Part shown: one piece after another, positions 9,601 through 17,424 of the stretch
How the letters are laid out: the number at the start of each line of letters is the position of its first letter
Position numbering within the stretch: position 1 is the stretch's first letter
From: an uncultured Phycisphaerales bacterium
Lineage (GTDB): Bacteria > Planctomycetota > Phycisphaerae > Tepidisphaerales > Tepidisphaeraceae
Assembly (NCBI GenBank): GCA_903871935.1
Contig: CAIQIQ010000145.1
Location: 1-64,000 of the forward strand
DNA: 64,000 nucleotides
Direction of reading: 5' to 3'
Notes under the pieces: model-generated
The model's input: the letters and a program-made list of their open reading frames with translations, nothing else
Database searches by the model: none
Told to the model about the DNA's origin: nothing
Program-made: the position numbers and the translations under genes

Positions 9601-10449
9601 CCCGGCATCTGCGATGACCGCTGCGACTTCCGCCAGAATACGCTGCTGGCCAATCTCTTTGGCGACGGCAAGACCGCTGGCGTGAAGACCATCGGCAAAG
9701 GCAAAACGATTCTCCTCGGCAAAGAATACGCCAGCTACAACAAGAGCCAGGGACGCAGTAACCGACAGCCGACCACCGCTGCCAGCAAAGCGACCAATGA
9801 AATCCACAATGAGGTCGCCAAGCTCATGACCGACAACGGCATCAAGCCCGTTGTGCCGGTCATGGTCAACGGCGCGCCCTTAGGCCACGCCGAAGTCGTC
9901 GTGATGCAGAAAAGCGATTGCCGGTTCCTGGGCATCCTCAAGGAAAACGTCCGCGGCATCCGCCGCACCACCGAGGATGGCGTTGAATACTTCGAGCCCC
10001 TGACCGCCGGCCAGGTTCAGCCCGCCGAACAGATCAGCGCCAAGCTGCCTCAGGCCAGCCACGTATACAACGTGCGCACCGGAAAGTACCTCGGCAAGCT
10101 CGACACCATCAAGGATTCGCTGGAGCCCGCCGAGGCGAAGCTCTATGCCCTCCTGCCCTATCAGGTAAAAGGCATGAAGCTCTCCTGCGAGGACAAGTTC
10201 CAGAAGGGCAAAGCCATGCGCATGACTGCAGCGCTGCAGGTTGATGGCAACGCCCAGCAGCACGTGTTCAACGTGCATGTGTATGACCCCAAGGGCAACG
10301 ACCTGTATTACCTTGCCCGCAATCTGCTCGCCCCCAGGGGCCAGGCAAGCTTCGTCATCCCCGTGGAACTCAACCCCGCCGGCCCGTTCAAGGTCGTCGT
10401 GACCGATGTAGCCACCGGGATTGGCCAGACGTACGACTTCGGCAAGTAG
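6625..10449 (+). CDS. Very large GH42-like beta-galactosidase family lipoprotein
   Basis: A 1274-residue protein from the ATG at 6625 (GGAGA upstream). The signal region ends in SGC, a possible lipidation site. Residues 60-350 contain a Rossmann-like segment resembling a glutamine amidotransferase or trimerisation fold. The central part (about 600-870) carries a TIM-barrel segment with the GH42-style RYGTIEKVNEKWQTTF stretch just after GDES, and a later FWEWS that could supply the second catalytic Glu. Around 970-1020 a second amidotransferase-like segment (NGGTLVADLNPG) matches the trimerisation domain that follows the barrel in GH42 enzymes. It probably acts outside the cytoplasm on galactosides or related glycans; the substrate is unknown. 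It stands alone on the plus strand, divergent from the V/XII-like gene. Confidence 0.75.
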   Translation: MSPITSPRRLFWSLIAVCAITLISPSGCTSRNQSPEPTRVAKPAAMESAPRQSTAKLPDGRKDMLYSLEVPMPHTAWAKPYYRGPIKVWILSPIVPNGDTVSLLNRFDMDYDIVSCDMSWEMNEWGIGDVYGKRSNKESFGRKQELGYATEDLTSDKHYDVMIIPTVIGWNTYPEKMREAIVKRVQEGAGLVLIAPQDAKQEEKNPNGPDEILIPKLSPISGATPTQYHWYGDWERLTNIKGPGAWTLKQPKHSIVSGVCWEEMPLANFVQVQDFTKVADDATLIASMGDTPTLAVKQVGKGRVVAINWYADRHNSGLTPGDSPDPAPKGKLPTWDYWEQYYNLLGRSALWAAGRESEMDVLPGKVENGSLVVDIDNRVRTMSGTLHLIIKDERGRIVAQSDTLARLPMGASQQKIAVKSLPGGTNHLEVIARDGAKSVGWGAVQVQTPKIADVTALTITPDAVKNGQEVKGEVSLNGKADAAVRFELRDPFGRILAVSQQPVDITGEKKVPYSFKVENPVSLVVFVRAMVVKDGQTLSEKDSVDAVVTPDEPKFTDYEVIPWGFSSSRDLWAVKAAQYRKFNATGNNAATPETTRAGFITKGHAEPQPLTLGIYWFNPGRERLLKLWADYKTDGDKTKLTREVCLSDPQTFKNVEEIVSKKVATQKKYNPGTYYIGDESSLTAYTTECELDFNPKSLEAFRAWVKERYGTIEKVNEKWQTTFTDFAQIVPPTIIEVEKDPKLACAWAEHRTFQEIQYENILKLIRQTVKQQDPNGEVELTGTQSATSFNGVDWARHTRHVKRFVPYNINFAYDQLRCFNPGVKMAALTGYGSTGDGVKLSLWNQAFHGLLSANIFWEWSVVDPDMTLSQNAEDIGTVFAELRGKGIGRLLGETTWATSPIAIYYSQTSIHAARTLKNQEICHNNRNAWCQLVRDLGLQFDLISYFQVEEGAFLKDPPQMIVMPAVLAISPTEVQNLTKYVENGGTLVADLNPGICDDRCDFRQNTLLANLFGDGKTAGVKTIGKGKTILLGKEYASYNKSQGRSNRQPTTAASKATNEIHNEVAKLMTDNGIKPVVPVMVNGAPLGHAEVVVMQKSDCRFLGILKENVRGIRRTTEDGVEYFEPLTAGQVQPAEQISAKLPQASHVYNVRTGKYLGKLDTIKDSLEPAEAKLYALLPYQVKGMKLSCEDKFQKGKAMRMTAALQVDGNAQQHVFNVHVYDPKGNDLYYLARNLLAPRGQASFVIPVELNPAGPFKVVVTDVATGIGQTYDFGK

Positions 10450-10540
10450 AGGATCTGTCGGCCCCGACATCAAGAGCAGCGATGACTGGTCGTATCCGAT
10501 CTGTCATCTTTTTCTGCGCTAAAGCTGTTGGAACATCACT

Positions 10541-11767
10541 ATGGGTACCAGCAACAAAGTTCTCTTCGGCGCGGTGGGTGACATCAACCTCAGCGGAGGG
10601 GTTGCGTCACCGGTCATGAACGATGGCTTTGACTGGGCCTTTGAGCGCATGCTCCCTCATCTGCGCCGGGCGGAGCTGCTCTTTGGCAACCTGGAATCGG
10701 TCGTGTCTCCGCCGGACTATCCTGCCAGAGAGATTGATCCCAAGGGACTGATCGGCCAGCGCGACCCCGCTCCGGCTCTGAAGAAGGCCGGCTTTGATTT
10801 TTTGAATCTCGCCCAGAATCACATCCTCGACGCCGGCGTGCCCGGCATGTTCCACACCCGTGACATCATTGAGCGAGCCGGCATCGCCACCGGCGGCATC
10901 GGCAACACCCAGCCCGAAGCTCGCCGCCTCCGCATCTTGGAGAAGAACGGCCTGCGCTTTGGCTTCCTCTGCTACTGCGAAGACACCAATTACTCGCTGA
11001 GCACCACCGGCCCCTGCCACGCCTATTACACGCGGGAAACGGTTCTGGAGGATGTCGCCCGGCATCGCGATGCCGTAGATGTGCTGGTCATCTCCATCCA
11101 TGCCGACCTGGAGTTCATGCCCACGCCATCCGTGCCGCGCCAACAAATCATGCGCGAGATTGCCCGGGCCGGGGCAACTCTGATTCTCGCGCACCATCCC
11201 CATGTGCCACAGGGAATCGAGCGCATCGGCGATTCTCTGGTGGTCTACTCACTGGGCAATTTCGTTTTCGCCTCCCACAGCGACTCCTACATGCGCGAGA
11301 ACCTGCCGCACACCGGCCATTCCTTCCTCCTCCTGGCCGAGGTCGAGCGCCGTCGCGTAAACAGCTTTACCCGCGTTCCTTTGATCATCTCCCCCGCGCC
11401 CGAAGAGCGCCCAGCCCCTGCCGACGGCGCTGATCGAGATCGCCTGCTCGCCTATTTCGCTGAACTGGACGCCCTCGCCGCTGATGAGCAGGCCGTCGCC
11501 CGCGTCTGGCGCCAGCTTGCCATCGACCGCCTGGCCGGGCAACTCGAGCGACTAAAGACCATGACCTGCGACGATCTCCTTGCGGAGACCCTCGGCCGGT
11601 TGCTCCTTGTTCAGGAGAACCGCAGTTGGGTCAACGAGGTCATGCGAGTTGTACAGGAAAACTGGGCCAAACAGGCCAACACGATTGATCCCCTGCACCG
11701 CCCGCACTATGTCATCACCAACCGTCCCAAATCACCGACCCCGGCGGGCACGAACACCGCCAAGTGA
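10541..11767 (+). CDS. CapA family protein (metallophosphatase-like)
   Basis: A 408-residue CapA/PGA-cap family protein. Motifs in order: GDIN (13-16), GNLES, NLAQNH, SIHAD in place of the more common SLHWG, AHHPH and YSLGNFVF; these form the metal-binding centre of the calcineurin-like fold. Members are linked to poly-gamma-glutamate capsule synthesis, but many have other roles, and no capB or capC lies nearby. There is no signal peptide. The C-terminal 120 residues are a helical extension beyond the core domain. It sits 91 bases after the GH42-like gene, possibly co-transcribed. Confidence 0.85.
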   Translation: MGTSNKVLFGAVGDINLSGGVASPVMNDGFDWAFERMLPHLRRAELLFGNLESVVSPPDYPAREIDPKGLIGQRDPAPALKKAGFDFLNLAQNHILDAGVPGMFHTRDIIERAGIATGGIGNTQPEARRLRILEKNGLRFGFLCYCEDTNYSLSTTGPCHAYYTRETVLEDVARHRDAVDVLVISIHADLEFMPTPSVPRQQIMREIARAGATLILAHHPHVPQGIERIGDSLVVYSLGNFVFASHSDSYMRENLPHTGHSFLLLAEVERRRVNSFTRVPLIISPAPEERPAPADGADRDRLLAYFAELDALAADEQAVARVWRQLAIDRLAGQLERLKTMTCDDLLAETLGRLLLVQENRSWVNEVMRVVQENWAKQANTIDPLHRPHYVITNRPKSPTPAGTNTAK

Positions 11768-11818
11768 AACAAATGCCGGCTGGCCCGACCTGGCCTGCAT
11801 CCTCCGGCCACTTTCTGA

Positions 11819-12133
11819 TCAGCGGACACGCCGCCTTGCCAGTGCTTTCAGAGTTCGGGTGTCGTTCTCGATCAGCGCGAGCTTCTTACGGCTGGACCAA
11901 CCCTTGAGTTGCCGCTCGCGGGCCACCGCTTCCGCCTTGGTTGGATAATGCTCCTGGTACAGCAATACAACTGGCCGGCGGGCGGCAGTCCATGCGGCTC
12001 CCAAACCGTCGTTATGGGCCTGCACGCGCTCATCGACATCGTGCGTATGGCCGACGTAGAAGGAACCGTCAGAACATCGCACGATGTAGACGATGAAAGA
12101 ATGTCCATGCGACTGTGCGTCCGCGCTCTCCAT
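11819..12133 (-). CDS. GIY-YIG single-domain nuclease
   Basis: A 104-residue protein consisting of one GIY-YIG domain. The first motif strand is IVY (14-16), the second YVG (26-28), followed by Arg36 and by Glu73 in ARERQLKGW, the expected metal-binding Glu. This small UPF0213/YhbQ-type family is widespread; its cellular role is unclear. A purine-rich GGGAAGGA abuts the ATG, so spacing is short and the start is only probable. On its strand the gene lies directly downstream of tmRNA, with a cluster of palindromes between (12157-12288). Confidence 0.9.
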   Translation of the reverse strand: MESADAQSHGHSFIVYIVRCSDGSFYVGHTHDVDERVQAHNDGLGAAWTAARRPVVLLYQEHYPTKAEAVARERQLKGWSSRKKLALIENDTRTLKALARRRVR

Positions 12134-12156
12134 TCCTTCCCTTCACGAAATCCATT

Positions 12157-12183
12157 CGACTCACTGCTTAGCGCAGTGAGTCG
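12157..12183. repeat. Palindromic repeat 1 (CGACTCACTGC stem)
   Basis: An 11-base perfect inverted repeat, CGACTCACTGC and its complement, separated by the five bases TTAGC. It differs in only a few stem positions from the palindrome at 12256-12288, the changes being compensated on both arms, so the hairpin itself appears conserved. Confidence 0.85.
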
Positions 12184-12226
12184 GCTGGCCTGCCATGAGC
12201 GAGCGGAATCGCGCCAGGGACCATAG

Positions 12227-12253
12227 CCCTTCGACTCACTTCGTTCGCTCAGG
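12227..12253. repeat. CCCTTCGACTCACTTCGTTCGCTCAGG-type dispersed repeat
   Basis: This element starts CCCTTCGACTCACTT and ends CGTTCGCTCAGG. Near-identical extragenic elements are common in many unrelated genomes. It lies between two longer palindromes that share its TTCGACTC core. Confidence 0.7.
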
Positions 12254-12255
12254 AC

Positions 12256-12288
12256 ATTCGACTCGCTGCATAGCGCAGCGAGTCGAAT
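12256..12288. repeat. Palindromic repeat 2, abutting the tmRNA 3' end
   Basis: A perfect 14-base inverted repeat (ATTCGACTCGCTGC and its complement) around the loop ATAGC. Its last base coincides with the discriminator base of tmRNA, so the right arm ends exactly at the tmRNA gene. It could act as a transcription end or processing signal, although no T-run follows on the minus strand. It belongs to the same family as 12157-12183. Confidence 0.85.
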
Positions 12289-12647
12289 GGAGGCGGAGGG
12301 AATTGAACCCTCGTCCCAAGATAACTCCAATGACGGCCTCTACATGCTTAGGCGGTGCTTTAATCTCGAAACCGCGGCCGACCACCGTCGCCCTGCCACG
12401 ATCTCAAGCCGTCTAAAGTCTCGCCCTCGCACCAACGGCCGAGTTTGAGGGCCAGCCCGCAGAGTTACGGTTCAGTGCATCACGGGCCTCCACCCTGAAC
12501 CGAGGTCGCCTGTTATTAGGCGGCCATTCGATACTGATAATCGCTGTTGTCAGCAGTTATCTTTTGCCCGGATGTTTAAAGAGGCCAACCAGGCGTCCTC
12601 TGCATGCCACCATCACCGTTGCCATCCGGTCGAAACCGATCGCCCCC
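12288..12647 (-). ncRNA. ssrA: Transfer-messenger RNA (tmRNA)
   Basis: Read on the minus strand, the 5' end at 12647 is GGGGGCG followed by GGTTTCGACCGG, and the 3' end contains GGTTCAATTCC followed by CGCCTCC and discriminator A at 12288. GGGGGCG pairs with CGCCTCC along seven positions (one G-U), giving the tRNA-like acceptor stem. CCA is not encoded. The tag frame ends ATG GCC GCC TAA TAA (stop codons 12513-12518); starting from the likely resume codon GCT at 12554 it encodes ADNSDYQYRMAA. The length of about 360 bases is normal. It rescues stalled ribosomes together with SmpB. It is certain as tmRNA; the exact resume codon is inferred. Confidence 0.95.
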
Positions 12648-12731
12648 GGTGAATCAACCGTTGAATCATACCCCATATCCGCAAAATGACCAACCGCACC
12701 ACTCCACACCTGACAACACCCAAGCCTCATG

Positions 12732-14057
12732 CTACGCCGATTCGGCCGCCGCCGGCTCAAGCTCGTCGACGCCCTTCGTCTCCTCACTGACCGGCGGAAT
12801 CTCCGGCTTGGCCACCGCTTTCTCGTGAACCATCCCCATCTTATACGCCGCCACAATAATGAAGCCGAAGACCATCAGGTAGATCGCCCCCGCGAACCGC
12901 GTGCGCACATACACGATCAAAACACCCATCAGTCCGAAGAGTATCGCCAGCCCATAGCTGATCAGCACGGTCTGCCTCACGGTAAAACCACGCGCCACAA
13001 GCTGGTGATGAAGGTGTTGCCGGTCCGGCGAAAAGAGCGGCCGGTGGTTCACATACCGCCGCGCAAATGCCAATGCCGTATCCAGCACCGGCAGCGCGAA
13101 AATCACCATCGATGCCAGAAACCACTTCGGTTGCTGGCCTTCGCCCATCAGGATGATCATCACCGCACAGCAAAACCCCAGAAACATGCTCCCCGTATCT
13201 CCCATGAAGATCGACGCCGGATTGAAGTTATAGGGCACGAACCCCAGTACCCCCCCCAGCAGCGCCAACGCCAGCACGATCCGCATGCCATCCATGTTGG
13301 AATTCTGCGCTGTTCCCGTCGCCGCCAGGTGTACCGCCACGAACAGAAACCCCGCCGAGATGATCGACGTTACGCCGCCGCACAGCCCATCCAGACCGTC
13401 CATCAGGTTCGCCGCGTTGCAGCACCCCACGACGATCACGATCACCAGAATCATGCTGAACAGGATGACGAACCACGGCGCAAAGAATGGCGCACCATCC
13501 AGCGGCCAACCCAATATACCGCTAACCCATGCCGTCGCCGAATGTATCCTGGGCAATTCCAGCACCCGTGAAATTCGCTCACCCACGGGAATCAGCAGCG
13601 ATTCAGCACAGCGAACCCCAATCCCCTCGTGCAGCAGAAACGCCGCCGCAGCGACCTGCCCCGCTATCTTTTTCCATGCGCTGATGTTCACCAGATCATC
13701 CCAGAGCCCCAGCAGGACGATAATGATCGCACCCGTCAGAACCCCGATATTGATCACCACATGCCCAGGCAGGCCCGGCTCCTGTCGGTGCAGATAGAGG
13801 AACTGGCTGGTCGCCAGCCCCACTATCCAACCAAGAAATACCGCTACCCCACCCAGATATGCCACCGGCGACTGATGCAGCTTCCGCAGCCCGTCCGGCT
13901 GATCAATGATCCCATAGTGAACCGCCACATGACGCATCAATGGCGTAAAAATCAACGCCACCAGGAACGCCGTATAGAACACGTAAATGTACGGCGCCAG
14001 CACATCGCTCATCGAGAACACGGTCACTTGCGCCAGGATAGCCGCCAGACTTGACAT
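12732..14057 (-). CDS. WecA/TagO-type undecaprenyl-phosphate glycosyl-1-phosphate transferase
   Basis: A 441-residue polytopic membrane protein of the MraY/WecA family, which transfers a HexNAc-1-phosphate from a UDP-sugar to undecaprenyl phosphate to start cell-surface glycan synthesis. Key motifs: the DQPDGLRKLHQSP start near 52-64, WDD (119-121), NAANLMDGLDG (214-224) with the catalytic Asp residues, GDTGSMFLG, and HHQLVARGF in the cytoplasmic sugar-binding loop. About ten membrane segments are visible. The ATG at 14057 has GGAGG ten bases upstream; an in-frame start at 14144 would add an unlikely polar extension. The next upstream gene is a nucleotide-sugar epimerase, consistent with exopolysaccharide or O-antigen-like synthesis. 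Confidence 0.92.
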   Translation of the reverse strand: MSSLAAILAQVTVFSMSDVLAPYIYVFYTAFLVALIFTPLMRHVAVHYGIIDQPDGLRKLHQSPVAYLGGVAVFLGWIVGLATSQFLYLHRQEPGLPGHVVINIGVLTGAIIIVLLGLWDDLVNISAWKKIAGQVAAAAFLLHEGIGVRCAESLLIPVGERISRVLELPRIHSATAWVSGILGWPLDGAPFFAPWFVILFSMILVIVIVVGCCNAANLMDGLDGLCGGVTSIISAGFLFVAVHLAATGTAQNSNMDGMRIVLALALLGGVLGFVPYNFNPASIFMGDTGSMFLGFCCAVMIILMGEGQQPKWFLASMVIFALPVLDTALAFARRYVNHRPLFSPDRQHLHHQLVARGFTVRQTVLISYGLAILFGLMGVLIVYVRTRFAGAIYLMVFGFIIVAAYKMGMVHEKAVAKPEIPPVSEETKGVDELEPAAAESA

Positions 14058-14212
14058 CAGACCATAGCCTCCAATGTGACAGGCATCGCGCCCGTTGCCT
14101 GCCGGTCCCGCGTCAGAGCCCGGCCCGCACCTCATTGATAGCACACATAATGGCCCACAGCAACGCCGTGGACGACCGATCCGCCACCTGTTTCAGACCA
14201 TCCGCTCCAGCA

Positions 14213-15181
14213 TTACTTGCCTGGCGAACGCTGGTCCTCAATTACCGAATCAATGATCTGGTCCAGCGTATTGACCGGCCGGAACCCAATCACCTTCTGT
14301 GATTTCTTCAAACTCGGCACACGTCGCAGCATATCGTCGAAACTGCGCCCGTATGCCTGCTCATACGTCACAAACTCAATCGTGCTCTTCGATTTGGTAC
14401 GCTGGATCACACGCTTCGCCAGATCCAGTATCGTCACTTCTTCATCCGACCCAAGGTTATACACCTCGCCGGCCGCCGATGGCGTCTCCATCAGCTTCAC
14501 CAGCGCTCCTGCAATGTCATGCACATGACAGAAGCACCTCGACTGCTTCCCGTCGCCAAACACCTGCAGCGGCTTGCCGGCCAGCGCCGCCGTCACAAAT
14601 CGCGGCAGCACCATCCCATACATGCCAACCTGTCGCGGTCCCACCGTATTAAACAGCCGGACAATCGTCACCGGCAGTCCATACTGCATGTGATACGCCA
14701 TGCCAAGGAACTCATCGATGCCTTTGCTATATGCATAACACCATCGGCTCTGCCGGGTTGCACCCATAACTACATCATCATCTTCACTGAATGGTACTTT
14801 CGTCCCCTTCCCATACACTTCCGAAGAACTGGTGATAAGCGTCGGCCGGCCAAACCGGTGCGCTGTCTCCAGCACCACTTCCGTCCCGCGAATCGTCGTC
14901 CGAATCGTCCGCACCGGCTGCTGCACCACCAACTGCACCCCCACGGCCGATGCCAGATGAAACACTCTATCGCACTCATTCACCAGCAGGTTCACCGTCA
15001 ACTCATCCTCAACGCTCCCGCGCACAAAGCGAAAGCCCTTGTGCTCCCTAACCTTGGCCAGGTTCGTCAGATACCCCGTCGACAGGTCATCCAGCACCAC
15101 CACCTGGTGCCCCTGGCCGATCAGCCGCTCCGCCAGATGTGATCCAATAAACCCCGCGCCGCCTGTGATGAGATACTTCAT
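14213..15181 (-). CDS. NAD-dependent epimerase/dehydratase acting on a nucleotide sugar
   Basis: A 322-residue extended short-chain dehydrogenase. GGAGFIGSH (7-15) binds NAD; the catalytic Ser lies in SSSEVYG and the Tyr-x-x-x-Lys in YAYSK. The RLFNTVGPRQ and GDGKQSRCFCHVHD stretches are typical of UDP-glucose 4-epimerases and UDP-glucuronate decarboxylases; the exact substrate cannot be fixed from sequence alone. It lies 15 bases downstream of serS and upstream of the WecA-type gene on the same strand. A second, more clearly decarboxylase-like relative lies at 24322. Confidence 0.88.
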   Translation of the reverse strand: MKYLITGGAGFIGSHLAERLIGQGHQVVVLDDLSTGYLTNLAKVREHKGFRFVRGSVEDELTVNLLVNECDRVFHLASAVGVQLVVQQPVRTIRTTIRGTEVVLETAHRFGRPTLITSSSEVYGKGTKVPFSEDDDVVMGATRQSRWCYAYSKGIDEFLGMAYHMQYGLPVTIVRLFNTVGPRQVGMYGMVLPRFVTAALAGKPLQVFGDGKQSRCFCHVHDIAGALVKLMETPSAAGEVYNLGSDEEVTILDLAKRVIQRTKSKSTIEFVTYEQAYGRSFDDMLRRVPSLKKSQKVIGFRPVNTLDQIIDSVIEDQRSPGK

Positions 15182-15196
15182 GCTGCTTCCCTGATT

Positions 15197-16513
15197 CTAC
15201 TTGCCAATCTTCTCCACCCCGCCCATATACGGCCGCAACGCCGCCGGCACCGTGATGCTGCCATCGGCGTTCTGGTTGTACTCCATGATCGGGATCAGGA
15301 TGCGCGGGCTGGCGATCACCGTGTTATTCAGCGTATGGCAGAACTTCACTTTCCCATCCTCATCGCGATACCGCATGTTCAGCCGCCGCGCCTGGAAGTC
15401 ATAGAACCGCGATGAAGAGTGGGTCTCAGAGTAATTCTTCCGCGAAGGCATCCACGTCTCGATGTCATACTTCGCCACCTGCCCCTGCCCCAGGTCGCCC
15501 GTGCACACCGCGACGATCCGATACGGCAACTCCAGCTTCTGCAACACCGCCTCCGCGTTCGCCGTGATCACCTCGTGCCAGCGCTTGCTCTCGGCGATAT
15601 CGTTCCGGCACACCACCACCTGCTCCACCTTGTCAAACTGGTGGATGCGATAAATCCCGGCCGTATCCTTCCCATACGTCCCCGCCTCGCGGCGGAAACA
15701 CGGGCTCTGCGCAAAGTACTTCCTGGGAAGATCCTTCAAATCCAGGATCTCTCCCATGTGATACGCAGTCAGCGATACCTCCGCCGTCCCCACCAGGTAC
15801 ACCGGCGGTTCCTCATTCGTCAGCGCATACGCCTGTTCCCGTCCCAGCGGAAAATATCCCGTCCCCTGCATCGCCCCCTCACGCACGATCACCGGCACGC
15901 TCATCAGCGTAAACCCGCGCTCCACCATCACATCAACCGCCAGCCGCAGCACCGCCTGATGCAGCAGCGCCCCCCCACCCGTCAGAAAATAACTCCTCGT
16001 CCCGGCCAGTTTCACCCCGCGCTCCACATCGATCATCCCCAGCTCTCGCCCAAGCTGCTCATGATCCTTCAGCGGAAAATCAAACTGCTTCACCTGCCCC
16101 CACCGCCGCACCTCCACATTCTCCGTATCATCCTTCCCCTCGGGCACATCCGCATCCGGCGGCTGCGCCACTGTCAGCAAAATCTCCTGGATCTTCTTAT
16201 CCAGTTCCGCCAGCTCCGGCTCGATCTGCTGTTCCAGCCCCTTCAGCTCGGCCGGCCGCGCCTGCAGCTTCTTCATCTGCTCTTCCAGCCCCGCCTTCTG
16301 CTCCGCCGACGCCTTCTTCATCTGCCCGGCGATCTGCCCAATCTGCTTGCCGATCTGGTTCTTCTCCGCCGTCATCTGCTCGCGCTTCACCTGTAGCGAC
16401 CGGAAACGCTCATCCAGCTTCAGCAGCGCATCAATATCCGCATTAATCCGCTTCACCTTAGCGGCCGTGCGATACCGTTCCGGATTCTCACGTAAGTCCT
16501 TCAAATCAACCAT
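15197..16513 (-). CDS. serS: Seryl-tRNA synthetase
   Basis: A 438-residue class II aminoacyl-tRNA synthetase that charges tRNA-Ser. Residues 1-110 form the long antiparallel coiled-coil arm that recognises the tRNA; the catalytic core follows, with motif 2 around PCFRREAGTYGKDT and motif 3 around GSITVPAALRPY near the end. The length is normal for bacterial SerRS. The ATG at 16513 has GGGAGA five bases upstream; an ATG at 16573 would add 20 unrelated residues. Confidence 0.98.
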   Translation of the reverse strand: MVDLKDLRENPERYRTAAKVKRINADIDALLKLDERFRSLQVKREQMTAEKNQIGKQIGQIAGQMKKASAEQKAGLEEQMKKLQARPAELKGLEQQIEPELAELDKKIQEILLTVAQPPDADVPEGKDDTENVEVRRWGQVKQFDFPLKDHEQLGRELGMIDVERGVKLAGTRSYFLTGGGALLHQAVLRLAVDVMVERGFTLMSVPVIVREGAMQGTGYFPLGREQAYALTNEEPPVYLVGTAEVSLTAYHMGEILDLKDLPRKYFAQSPCFRREAGTYGKDTAGIYRIHQFDKVEQVVVCRNDIAESKRWHEVITANAEAVLQKLELPYRIVAVCTGDLGQGQVAKYDIETWMPSRKNYSETHSSSRFYDFQARRLNMRYRDEDGKVKFCHTLNNTVIASPRILIPIMEYNQNADGSITVPAALRPYMGGVEKIGK

Positions 16514-17030
16514 CTTGTCTCCCTGCCTGCAGGTACTCACCTGATGCAAGGCGCACGTTGTACCCGAAGGCAAACAATCGCGGAAGCGCTCCGAGGATAC
16601 TCTCAGATCTCCAATCGCCAGTTTCCAATCTCCAATGCATTGATCTCGCCATAGGAATGGCGAACTGGTCCGAGATCATTGGCGTAATCCCCCACCTTCA
16701 TCCCACCCCCTCACCATACGTCATCGCCACCGGTATCGGCGCGGCCGCCAGCGTCTCTGACATATACATCGTGTCGATCGCCTCAAGGCACAGCTCGCAC
16801 AACGCCTGCTGTTCGCTTCACTCACCGGCGATGGCGTCCTGCTTTGGACGCCCCCGCTTCCACCACGAGTACGCGGAGCGCTTGCTGACGCTATAGCGGT
16901 CTCCGACCTACGCGCTGGCACGGCCATCGCATCCTAAGTTCAGCCGCCTCCGGCGGCGGGGCACTCCCAGCCGCCCCTCGGCCCGCTCCGCCACTTGCAC
17001 CCGACGCTGGCCACTCTTACGCTTGCCGCC
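16514..17030. other. Intergenic region, no gene supported
   Basis: Between divergent serS and acpS. Possible frames are low-complexity and shared with none of the families recognised here. It contains the 20-base CTTGCTGACGCTATAGCGGT (16882-16901), also present at 56105-56124, and a GC-rich CCGCCTCCGGCGG palindrome near 16942. Promoters for both genes must lie here but I could not place them. Confidence 0.6.
16882..16901 (+). repeat. Dispersed 20-base repeat, copy 1
   Basis: CTTGCTGACGCTATAGCGGT, identical at 56105-56124 in another intergenic region. It contains the palindrome CGCTATAGCG. Flanking bases also show partial similarity (a GC-rich stretch before, then CAC-rich sequence after). 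Confidence 0.8.
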
Positions 17031-17417
17031 ATGTCCATTGTTGGCCATGGCATCGATATCGTGGAGACCGAGCGGATCCGCCGCTTGACCCTGGAACATG
17101 GCCAGCGGTTTCTCGACCGTTGCTTTACCTCCGCCGAGCAGTCCTACTGCAACCGCAACGACAAACGCCGTTTTGAACACCTGGCCGGCCGCTTCGCTGC
17201 CAAAGAGGCTATCCTTAAAGTCATCGGCACCGGATGGTCCGGCGGCATCGCCTGGACCGATATCGAAATACTCCCCTCCGCCGCCGGCCAACCGCTGGTG
17301 ACCCTCAGCGGCGAGACACTCGCCATTGCCCAACGCCTGGGCATCACCCACTGGTTCGTCAGTATCAGCCACATCGAGACCCACGCCACCGCCAGCGCCA
17401 TCGGAGAACGGCGGTAG
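17031..17417 (+). CDS. acpS: Holo-[acyl-carrier-protein] synthase
   Basis: A 128-residue AcpS-type 4'-phosphopantetheinyl transferase, which moves phosphopantetheine from CoA to acyl carrier protein for fatty acid synthesis. The two magnesium-binding motifs are present: GIDIVE with Asp9, and FAAKEA with Glu59. The length is typical. The ATG at 17031 starts directly with the family's usual GHGIDI strand; an upstream start at 16995 would add an unrelated hydrophobic stretch. No strong ribosome site is visible. A lipoprotein-like hydrolase begins seven bases after its stop. Confidence 0.96.
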   Translation: MSIVGHGIDIVETERIRRLTLEHGQRFLDRCFTSAEQSYCNRNDKRRFEHLAGRFAAKEAILKVIGTGWSGGIAWTDIEILPSAAGQPLVTLSGETLAIAQRLGITHWFVSISHIETHATASAIGERR

Positions 17418-17424
17418 TACGTTT

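Noticed and set aside
11768..12290. Complete integrated element at the tmRNA 3' end
   Set aside because: No integrase gene and no second copy of the tmRNA 3' end were found, so only the weaker palindrome-nuclease association is reported.
16558..16896. Possible 112-residue protein upstream of acpS
   Set aside because: Low complexity, no ribosome site, and overlaps a repeat found elsewhere in non-coding DNA.
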